DNA of 64,000 bases from NCBI GenBank assembly GCA_039566865.1, contig CM076949.1, positions 248,001 to 312,000 on the forward strand. Direction: 5' to 3'. Positions 47,701 through 59,700 of this stretch are shown here, piece after piece (position 1 is the stretch's first letter; each line of letters opens with the position of its first letter). Source of the DNA: Aurelia coerulea (Eukaryota; Cnidaria; Scyphozoa; Semaeostomeae; Ulmaridae). A program made the translations under genes and the position numbers. The notes under the pieces were generated by a model. That model worked only from the letters and a program-made list of their open reading frames with translations, was not told the origin of the DNA and ran no database searches.

Positions 47701-50700
47701 GCAAAAATCTGCAAAAATGTTTGCCAGTATCTTCAAATATGATGTCAATGCCAAAATATTACCCACGATGTGCAGTGCACCCTCTATTGTTGAATGATGG
47801 TTTGTAAGACCAAAGTAATCGATTTTGAAACCAACTGATTTTAGTCAACAACATGAAATCTTTTCAAGCAATCTTTAGCGATGATTTTATCCTGAGATTC
47901 AATGACTGTAAATGCCAATTTTCTTTGACAGGAGGTTTCAATACAGCAGTGACCTTACTTGGTAGAACAATGGGACAACTTCCGGTATCACCAAGATATT
48001 CAAAAATGATTTTATTGGCGCATCAGCAAAACTGTATTCAATACATGATTATTATTGTTGCTGCTTTAACCGTCAAGGTTTGTCATTTTATCGTTGCTTA
48101 CCTTGTTCGTTTTCTAAAACGTCCACAGATTTGATATGTCTTTGGCTGCTACTTTCCAGTGATGTTTCGTGAAACGTCTTCTACCATCAATGAAAGATAG
48201 ACATAAGATAGACGTATGAATAATAGATTTGAATTTCTCGGTATTCTAGGACAGATCGTTCATTTGTAAGAAGTACGTGTTCAATTCATGCTTTCACCAG
48301 ATCGCGGAGATAATTTAACTTGTTGAATAAACCAGTCCATTCTGGCTTTCAATGCAAACTACTGTCAATATGCAACCAGCCTATTTTTATTTCACATTTT
48401 TCTTTCACAGTTATCACTAGCAAGTTACAATGGTGGCGCTGCGCACCAAAAACTAGGGAGGACAATTGAAAAACTTATCCTAGTAGCTTCAGTGATAAGT
48501 AATTCCTTGTGTATCATTTTATTTTCAGGAAATATTTACAGATGACATCAAGATTGACGATGACTCAATCACAAAAGATGTAAGTAGGAACATTTTATCA
48601 GATTCCTTCGAATGCGAATCGTATCATAGTCTTGAATATTGGCTCCTCTGTTTCCCACTGGACTGCTAAAACTTTCAGATGCATTTCCCATGAGATGCTG
48701 CGCGTTCAAAATCTGTCCCATCAAGTTGAAGATGTAAGATTCTGTTTGATTAGACCCGTTCCCTGCCATTCAAGTAGCATCTTGGTATGATATTGGACGA
48801 AAAACTTAGTTTTACTGAACATGTAAGAGCAGCAATTATTAAGGCCAAGCGAGGGATAGGAATTATCCGATTCCTCTCGAAATACGTATCACGAGATGTT
48901 CTTGATCAAATGTACAAGCTGTATGTCAGGCCACATCTCGACTATGGCGATGTAATTTACCATGAGCAAAGCATGCCTCTTTCCCGCAAGCTAGAGTCCA
49001 CGCAATATCAAGCAGCCTTAGCCGTCAGCGGGGCATGGAGTGGAACTAATACTGACAGATTACTTGAGGAACTCGGCTGGGAATCACTCAGTAACAGAAG
49101 ATGGTATCGAAGGTTGTGCCTCTTTTACAAAATTGTCAATGATCAAACTCCCCAATACTTGAGAGACTGTATCCCAGCAAGAAATGACACACAGTATAAC
49201 TTACGACACCAAAGAGCTTTTAGGGAGGACAAGGTAAATACCACGAGATATTCCAAGAGCTTCTTTCCTTCTTGTGTCAAAATATGGAATGGCTTAGATT
49301 CTGAAATAAGAACCTCTACGACAATATCTCAGTTCAAAAAATCATTGATTTCCATTATAAGGCCTCAAAAAAACCTCATGCATGGAATCACTAACAGCCA
49401 TGACTCAGCACTCATAACTAGACTTCGCGTTAGGTTTAGTGACCTGAACGAACATAGATTTGAGCACAATTTTGGCCGCAACAACCCAATGTGTACATGC
49501 AATGTGGCAGTGGAATCAATTGCCCATTTCTTCCTGCACTGTCAATCGTACTTACACCATAGGGATATCCTGCTTGAAGAACTATCTAACATTGTAAACA
49601 ACGATGTAACTCAATTACCTGATGATCATTTATGTGATTTATTACTTTTTGGTAGCAAAACCTACAACACAATAGCCAACAAAATGATTCTACAATGTAC
49701 TGTCAGGTACATCAAAAACACAAATCGATTTAGATAAGGAATCTAAAACTATATATTTTTACTCTTAGACAGGGGATGTTCTCCAGCGGTCTGGAAATTC
49801 GCCTAATGTTTGTCTTTGTGGCATGGGGGATTGGGCGGATTCTCGGATTGTTGGACTATTCTCCTGTCTATTTGCCCTGAATACGTTGTCCGTTGACTTC
49901 ATTCATTTCTGTGTGTATAGTTTAACTTTCCTTTGCTTGAAAATAGAAATATTGTAAAGAGGGTTGTGGTGTGAGAGGCAACACGATAACCTTGGTTTTT
50001 TTGCCTCTCACCCCAACAGTTTAAATTGAAATTGTAGTGTTTTGTTTAATGTATTTTAAATCTTATTTGTTATAGAAAAAAAAAAAAAAAAATTCAAGTA
50101 GCCCACAGATGTTTAAGCAGGATTGGGCAAGTTTTTTCTTCATTATCATTATCAAAACATTTTCAGTTATTGCATGATCAATTTACAGGAAGATGGAATG
50201 AAAAAGAAAAGAATGATGATAACACAAGCAAGGCGGAAATGGGCTGGAACTGTAAGTATATTTCTTCGTTTGCCATAATTCTTTTACCTTGTTCATTGTT
50301 TTTCATGTGATCTTTTGTTGATAGCCTTCTTTGCGTAGATCGTTGATGTAATTCCAGCTTTTCGAAGTATATGTCTTCTTATTCGTTTTCGATGTTTTTA
50401 TTTTGTGTTGAATTTTTCTCAATTGTTGGTCATTGCTTCTCGTTAGTCATGATAATTAAAACAGATTTTGATGAAAACTCAAGTTATGATTTTCTTTGCA
50501 CCTTATATCAAGTAGTTCTTTCAGGTCATGTTTAAATTTCTATTTAACTTCGAGTGAATCTTAAAATTTGCTTACCAGCCTTTGCTTCCAATATTTTAGT
50601 TGAATGAATGTTTTCACTAGACTTACGACGTGATTCCTTGTTTCGTTCAATATTTCAATCTAATCTTTTAATGAGCATCCAATTCAATGAGCGATGCTGA

Positions 50701-53700
50701 AATTTATGTAATGAGTCTAGCTTTTGACTCGGATTATAGTGATTATTCATCTATTTTTCAATTGACAGGGTGAAACGTCGATGCTAGGGGATATGATGGT
50801 AATCCTTCGCGCATTTGGTGCTTGTGAATATGCAGGATATAGTGAACAATTTTGCAGAGAAAATGGATTGAGATATAAAGCCATGATTGAAATAAGAAAA
50901 CTCAGAGCTCAACTGTCTAAAGCAGGTAAATTCTATTTATTTTGTAATCGAATTGGCGGTGCCTTTCTTGCATGAGTAACATTTTCCCTTTCAATAGGCT
51001 AGAGGATCATGACTTAAGAACACTTAGCTTTAACTCTCTATACGATTGCAAATGCAAGTCAAATTGCGTAGAAGAGCCTTATTTCCCAATAATCGAGAAA
51101 TTAAAGTTAAATAAATCACTTCATAACAAAAATTCAAGAGATTCTAGCGATGATATCGATAACCAACTACCATCGAAAAATGATTTTGATTACTACGACA
51201 CGCATAAATTTCATAAATTATTGAATAATAAAACCTTAAACATAAAAAATGACTTTAGCATCATTCATACTAATATTTGCTCTCTACTTAAACATTCTGA
51301 GGATATTGATCAACTACGGGTTAGCTTAGATCATAGATTTAACGTCATAGCCCTAACAGAAACTTGGCACTCTTCTAAGAACGACAAAGCGATCAAAGAC
51401 ATTGTCCTCGATGGGTATCAACCATACCATGGCACGCAAGGCAGTACACTAAAAGGAGGCTGTGGCTTTTTCGTTACCGAAAGTCTCAAATTCAAGCCCA
51501 GAACAGAATTTGATACACAAGTAGAAAACATCAACTCAGAATTTGAGGCAAGTTGGATCGAAATTGTAAACGAAAAGCAAAAAAACATACTCCTTGGATG
51601 CATTTATCGACATCCTAGAAAAACAGACAACCAATTCATCGTTTACATGCAAAACATTTTTGAAAAAATCAAAAAAGAAAATAAACTTCTCGTGATTGTA
51701 GGGGATTTTAACTTAAACCTTTTGAAACATGACACAGATGACAGAATAAAAGATTTTCTCAATTTAATGCTCTCAAATCATTGCCAACCTATGATTACGC
51801 AACCAACCAGATTTTCAAATGAAAGCAGGCCCTCACTTGTCGACAACATATTTATCAATTCGATCGAGAAGGATACATATAGCGGTAATACAATCTCCAA
51901 AATAAGTGATCATTTGCCAAATTTTACTTTCATAAAAAGCAGGAACCAAAATCCAATAAAAACAACTAACATCATAGTTAGGGACTTTAAAAATTTTGAA
52001 AAGGATAATTTCATGTTAGATCTCCAGACAATGAAAAGCTTTGATGATTCCAAGGACGTAAATCACAACTATGACACATTCCAGGACCATTTCATAAAGT
52101 GCCTAGATAAATACGCTCCTCTCAAAAAGCTCTCAAAAAGGAAAGAAAAAATGAAAAAGAAACCCTGGATCAACAAAGAAATCCTCAAGTCCATTCGGAT
52201 GAGAGATAAATTTTACAAAAAATTCATCAAAACCAAGAATCCAGAATGGGAGGTAAAGTATAAGTCACACAGAAATAAAATAAACCATCTAATAAGAATT
52301 AGTAAGCGAAAATACTACTCGAATTACTTCCAAAATTTCAAAAACGATTCTAAGAAAATATGGTCTGGAATAAAGGAAATTATAAACAAAAACAACAAAT
52401 CATCATCTTCAAATATTTGCCTTGAAATAGAAGATAATTTCGTTACTTGCCAAAAACAAGTTGCAGATAGCTTCAATACCTTTTATTCTAACGTCGCCTC
52501 AAATCTTGTGAATAAAATGAAAAAATCATCAACACATTTCAATGACTACCTGTCTAATGCTTCAATAAATAGTCTGTTCTTGACACCTATTATCCCAGCT
52601 GAAGTAGAAGATCAAATCTCTGTCCTAAATGAAAGTAAAGCCCCTGGATCATATGGAATTCCCATAAAAATAGTTAAAATTAGTAAAACGTTAATCTCTG
52701 CTCAATTATCAAAAATCTTTAACCAATCATTTGAACATGGAATCTTTCCAGACAAGCTTAAATTTGCATGTGTAACCCCGATTCATAAGGGCAACTCTAA
52801 ACTAAATATGACAAATTATCGTCCAATATCAATTTTACCAACTTTTAATAAAATCCTGGAGAAATTAATGTACAAGAGACTCATCAATTTCCTAGATAAA
52901 AATAAATCTTTATTTCAACACCAATTTGGTTTTCAAAAAAATAAATCTACGTCACTCGCTATACTCGATATCTATACCAATCTAACCAAATCTATGGAAA
53001 ATAACTATTTTTCGTGCTGTGTCTTCCTAGATTTTGCGAAAGCTTTTGATACCGTTAATCATGATATCTTACACTCAAAACTAGAGCATTATGGAATCAG
53101 AGGCGTAACAAATAAATGGTTTAAATCTTATCTTCATAATAGGCCTCAAACCGTTAAAATTGGTAACACAAAGTCAGAAGAGCTCTACATTCGGTCTGGG
53201 GTTCCACAAGGTAGCGTTCTTGGACCCCTATTATTTCTAATTTACATTAACGACATACCAAACTCGTCTAAATTGCTTAAGTTCCATCTCTTTGCAGATG
53301 ACACAAGCATATTTCTATCGGATAAAAGCATAGACAAAATTGAAAAAACTCTAAACGACGAATTAAAAAACGTTTTTCAATGGCTCCTGTCTAATAAATT
53401 ATCTCTTAACGTTAAAAAATCAAATTGCGTCATCTTCAGGCCAGCAAGAAAAAAACCTCCTCGTAAGATTAAACTAGAAATTAATGGTGATCAAATTGAA
53501 GAGTTAGATTCCACAAAATATTTAGGTGTAATCTTAGACCAAAAGTTAAACTGGAAAAAACATATTAGCCATGTGTCTACAAAACTTTCAAAATACACAG
53601 GACTACTTTATAAACTAAGACACTTTGTGCCAAAAAGTACCTTATCATCTCTTTACAACGCGTTCATCATGCCTCATATTAACTACGGCTTAATAAATTG

Positions 53701-56700
53701 GAGCTCAGCGACAAAGACCAATCTAACCCCCATAAAGCGTTGCTTAAAAAAGGCAGTTCGAGCTATAAACTTTGCTAAAACTCGTGATCACAGTCTGCCA
53801 CTTTTCAAGAAACAAAATCTTTTATGCTTCGACGACATAATTGAACTAGAAATAGGAAAATTCATGTTCTCTATTGAAAATAGACTCTTGGATCAAACTT
53901 TCTTAGAAATGTTTAAAAAAACAAATGAACGGCACACACGATGTACGCGACAGGCTACCAGAAATGATTTCATTCTTCCAAAAACAAAACTAAATGTCGT
54001 TAAACGCACCATAACATACACTGGTGCCATCACCTGGAATAAAATTCCAAGCGAGATAAAGAATTTAAAAACAAAAACAATGTTTAGCAAAACTTTTTCT
54101 GAACACCTGCGAAAAAATTACTAATTTCATTACATGTCTGCAAATGTTATGCATCACCAGCCCACAAAATACTGTTTCTACCATTATTATCTTTTTTTTC
54201 TTTTTCTTCTTTTTCTTTGTTCCTTATCTTTGATGTTTTTGTATATATTTGAAAAAAAAATGTGATAATAATGATGATATTTTTGCTTAGAACGTATCAT
54301 GTATGAGTGAATTTTCAAAATATGTAAGCTATCTCCTTGAAAAAGGGGTACTTGGCTCGCCAGCCCCCCGGGGTTTCTCTAGAGAAGAACTTCTGTTGTT
54401 CCCTAGAGTATCCAAGTACCCTGAACAACTTTTTTATTCTTTATCTATTTAAATCTTTCAAACAAGTAGAAATGTAGTAGATTAAATTTGTTGTTCAAAT
54501 GAAATTGAAATTGAAATTGAAATTGAAATTGAAATATCGTTTCTCGGCCTTTTGGCTGAGATTGATCTTAGTATCTGTTATGTCCCCTTTGTTTATCAGG
54601 AGGCAGCCCAATTAAAGCTAAAAAGAAAAAAGAAAATATCTGTTCTTATCAGCTTAATAACTGATAGGAATCCAAGGATGCCCTTTTATTAAATAGATTT
54701 TTGGAACCAGTTCGTTGGCTTAAAGCTTGCTTCACCGCGGGCACGGGTTGTCCTCACACTGCAGTACTTTGATGGACGGCCCAAAGTCTCTTCATGTACA
54801 AAGAAAACATATCTAAGATCCATCTTTCTGTGAACTGCCGTACCAAACATTCACAAGTCCAACACGGGGTACATGCTGTGTTGTAGAATTTCCTCTTTTT
54901 TGCCCGACCAAGATAAAGTCTCACGCAGATTTTCTATTAAACTTCGCACAGGAATTCTCTACTATAGACAACACATCTCATGAAATGTAACAGATGTGAA
55001 ATGCACATTGAAAGAAGAAAGCGATACATTTATAAACTCCTCGCATATTTCGGAAAGGTCAAATCTATTTAAATGAGTGAGGGTGTTAGGTTCTTTCATT
55101 TCTATATATAATTTGAAAGCGACAGATGAATTGAATGTCCTTGAAATTTGAAAAAAACAGAATACTAACACGATTTTATTTCATTTTTCTTGCAGTGAAT
55201 TCAGTGAACAGCAAAGTTGATATTTTTGTAGAACCAAAGATCACCCCACCAACTGAAACGCAGGTGAAGATTTCTCTCATTTCTTATTCATAAATGATAC
55301 TACGAAATGATTTAAGCCCTGTAATCTTTAGGGTTTTAAAATAATTTTTCTTGAGAATTCAAAACTATTGAACATACGATGACGGAAAAGATGGCGTCAA
55401 GGGGCATTTTACGAAAATGCATTGCATAATAAAATGGAATCAACAGTGATACTATAGAAATTCGATCATCAAACGCAGTGCATGCTGGTCAAATGCCCCT
55501 GACGCCATCTTTCGCATGATTGTCTATTTCCGTCTAATATCGTAGATGCCACGCAGGAACTCATAACTTTTCGTCAGAATGTTTTCCAAAAATACTTTCG
55601 AGTCGTAGTACTCTTTACATTTGTTTGTTTGTTTGTTTGTTTGTCAAATTATTTTACATCTATTATGTACACACTCTAGCTTACTATATACAAATGTACA
55701 AAGTAAACTAATCTAAATCGATAAAGAAGTTTTGACTGAAAACTGACCATAATTGACGAAATCCCAAATTTTAATGGTTTTCAATTCTTTATGTTTTCTA
55801 ACACCAATGTTTAATTCAAATCTTGATAAAGCCATTATATATCACAGTATGTGAGGTGTTCAGAAACAGAACACGAGTTATGCAAAGAACACAATAAGTT
55901 ACACACATCTATTATGATTTGATTGGTTAAAATAAGACAGGTATCAAATAAGAGTGCGGCAAACCAGTTTTATAATGGTCTAAAACTTTAATTTCAAATT
56001 GTGTTATCAGAAATGAAACAAAGTATTAATCTTGACTAGTTATGATTTTTTAATCAATTCTTAACCTTTACAAGTACTACTGACGAAGGCACAGCCCAAT
56101 ACTTTTCGTTTTTCTTTCCATGGTGTTTAAAGTTTTCAGATAAGAATCATCAATTGTTTTTGCTATTTATACTCGTGACACGCTGCATAGCTATTTTAAA
56201 TTTGTTGGAAATCCCTTGTTGATTAAATCAGTTTTATTATTTTTCAGGCCAAAGTTATTCGTCAGATTCTTTTATCATGTCTTGGTGATCGAGTTGCGAG
56301 GTGAATACAATTTTTCTTTTTTTCTTATTTCTTTTCAATGATTTAGTCCTTACCTTTTCATTTGATGACTTGCTTCCATTTTACAGTGTAGGCCCACACA
56401 TAAATCATTTTTTTCATGTTTATGTGAGAAGCGTTGCCCTGAAACTAGATAGAAATAGACCTTGTAGCGGCATAGGTTCCAAATCTTTAAAACGACTGGT
56501 GTAAAATTGAGTGACCTATTTCTTTGAACTGAATGACTTGAAAGAAACTTTAGCTAATTCTCTACAATTCTACCGTTGGAATTTTCTAAAATCCTCAATA
56601 TTTTCAGAATTAGAGTGTTTTTCTTCTTTCTGAAGAATTCAAGAAAAATTTTCCAAAAAGTTAAAACCATCGTGATTTCTAAACTGTTTGATGTAACATG

Positions 56701-59700
56701 AATTAATTTCGAAGAAAACCATAGTTTATGAATGCCTACAAAATGGTATCAAGCAAAAGTCTGTCACTCATCTGGTTAATGATTTAGAAATTTGATGACG
56801 TCACATCCTCAAATGAGTTGAAATGTAAGATACGCTGTAATTTCCAAAAATATTCAAAATTTCTGAAAAGATCAACGGTAGAATTATAGATAAGTATCTA
56901 AAGTTTCTTTCCAGCCATTCAATCAGAAGAAATAGTTCATTGAATTCTACACCCACCTTTTTACGCCGAGATAAAGATTTGGAACCTATGTAGCTATTCT
57001 ACAAAAATGCCTGGAACGAGCGATATTTTTTACACATTTTCATAGGAAAGATTCAATTGATGAGTGGCGTTAGAATGAGACAGAACATGGCATGTAAATT
57101 GTTAATTATTTTATGTCAATGGACGGGATTTGAAGCTTGGTTTGATGCCATTCAGTCGATACATGGTATATTTTTGAAAACATTTGAAATGTCATCAACT
57201 TAATGGCAATGCACATCATATCAAATTTGCTCTTATGCAAGGAAATGAGAACATGGTATATGCTTGAAATACCATCAACTCAATCTGATGGACCGGTGGA
57301 TACTTATTGTATAAAGAAACATCAATGATAAAGGAAGATCATGTTTTTGAAAATCAGGATCATATTTTACATATACCATGTCTCAGTACATCAATTTCAA
57401 TCCTTGCGTAAATCTGCTACCAGAAACTGACTGACAAGATCTTCTGCCTTTTTATTTCTATAGATGCTAAGAATCTACTCCTTTATAATTGAATTGCATA
57501 CTTCCATTGGTCTGAAGGTGTTTAGAAATTTCGTTCGACAAAATTTTACATTAAATTTGTCTTAGACTTGCAAATAGCTGATTCTATCAATTTACATTTT
57601 TTCTGTCTTTCAGGAAAATACCACAATCCGAAATAAAAGATGCTGCAATGAAAAATGCTTATCAAGTTAGTAAAATTCGCTCTTTTTATTGGTTTAATTT
57701 CTATCTTGTTTGCATTTAATTTTCATCTCGCGTACATTTCTTGGAAGAAACAGACAAAGTCAATTACGATTATTTATGGCAAAATTATGTCTGGGTTGAT
57801 CGATAAATTTGTGTGCTGGGAAATATTGGGTGGAGCAGGAAGAATCTCAATTGTTTGAAACTTTGTAATGTAGAGAATATTTCAGGTATTGGAATGAATA
57901 AAAGTTTGACTGATACCCAAAAGTCTCAGATATTTTTTGTGCTTTTTCTTTTTTTTTCTGAGAATTTGAAAAATAGGTAAGATTGGATTTAAGGAAGTTC
58001 TTTTAATTCGAAATGCACCTAAACAGGTAAGAAACCTCCTCACTTAGAGCAGCATCTAAATACTTTTCATTTCCCTCGAGGCTTGAAAACTGATTTTTGC
58101 AAACAAGTTCGGATCATAAAAGCTGTTGCTGTTGTTGTTGCTTTTTCAATGTTGTTTTATAATGATTTGATTCTTAGCTCTTGAGGGAAATGAAATGTGC
58201 GTGAATGAGGAGGAGGTTCTCTATGACTTTGATCGTGGGATTTTTGCCTGTATTTCCAATTCCAATGCCCAGCAAAATAGAACAAAATCTCAAAAAACTT
58301 CAGCTTTTCGGATATCAACTAAACTTTGATTCATTTAAACACCTTGAATCAATTCATCCTCCGCGTAACGAATTTTTGAACAGTTGGAATTCTTTTTCAT
58401 CCACCCACCCAGTATGTTCCTGCATTTATATTTGTGAAGCAGTTTGAGGTATGAAATTTATTTAGATTTGAAATCAATCATGAAAAACAGAATGATAACT
58501 TTCTAGAAGGAAAAGAAATGGAATATTTGCATGGAGGTATAACTAAAGAAGCCCTTTAATTCATTCTATCTATGAAATCACGTCTAATTTGTTCGATAAA
58601 TTTTGAACGCGAGCAGTCATGAATATCTTTTTGCTTATTATTGAAATTTGGAATCAATCATCAGAAATCGAAATAGTTACTTGCTGGAAGGAAAGAACTT
58701 GAAATTATGGAAAATGTGTGATTTGTGAAGCTGTGTAATTCATTCTTCCTTGAAAAACAAAAGCTTGATTTAATATGCATGGTTGTCATATATTGCTAAC
58801 GCAAGCAAAGCAGGTGCTATATTGTCATGACTTTAATTCGACGTAATAGCTAAAACAGATCAAATAAGAGCTTATAGAGACTATTGCCTATTGGTTTTCT
58901 CAATTATCTTGTTGTATGGTAACCTGATGTTGTATCGTAACCTTTTATCTTAATAATATTTTGCAAATCATTTCCAATTATTTCAACTGCCAACTTTTCT
59001 CGTCGATGCTATTGCTGATGTGTCATTTGTAAACTGTGAAGGAAACACGTCAAACGAACATTAACCCTGGTAGAATTTTAATATTGTTTTGAAAAACAAA
59101 GCCATATTGAAATTTCTGGTCGTCAGACTCTGCATGAAATTTCTAACGAAAAACCCATAATTAATTATGGGACAAGGGACATGGCTGTCAATTTTTAGCT
59201 ACCCTACAAAATGGTCTGGATCCATCGATATCTTTGTACGAAATTGTTCAAACTAAATCTTAAACTTTCTGTTTCTTTCACAGAGTTGTTCAACCGCAGA
59301 CCCAGTTTTTATTCACCCTGCGTCTTCATTATTTCATGCTCTTCCTGAGTACATAGTTTATCAAGAAATCATCGAGACTTCTAAACTTTACATGAGGGGA
59401 ATAACTGCAATTGAGGAAGACTGGTTGGCACTTTTTGCACCTTATAAATGCACCTTCTCAAAACCTCTGGATACGATCAAGCCTCGTTATGATGTTGAGT
59501 CTGGTAAGATGAAATGTCACATGACATGCACTTTTGGTAAGATCCTTTTGTCTTTTATCTTGATTTTCTACTGTAAGGAACTGTAAGGAGCAAGGAGCAA
59601 TACCAACAAGACACGAAGTACCGGGTATCCCAAAATGATGTATTATTGTTTCATTGCTTACATGTCCATAACCAATGAACTGATTTTCAACAACTTCGTT

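Larger units (their letters stand above)
50951..54535 (+). mobile_element. CR1/L2-type LINE, 5'-truncated in its PHD finger, intact EN-RT
   Basis: The element lies in DHX37 intron 23, sense orientation. Its first in-frame codons before the annotated ATG read NWRCLSC, the last WxCxxC of a PHD-type zinc finger that precedes IFPFN in LINEs of this kind. A TAA stop lies just upstream of the junction, so the copy starts near 50951. The ORF is followed by a 410-bp 3' region with a strong hairpin and a tail of six-base GAAATT units. The tail abuts a U2 snRNA-like sequence. The last four intron bases before the element and the first four after it are both ATCG, a possible short target duplication. 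Confidence 0.85.

Noticed and set aside
54536..54783. Functional U2 snRNA gene
   Set aside because: Branch-point recognition bases are changed, a 57-bp insert breaks the stem-loop II region, and a LINE tail occupies the place of the upstream promoter.
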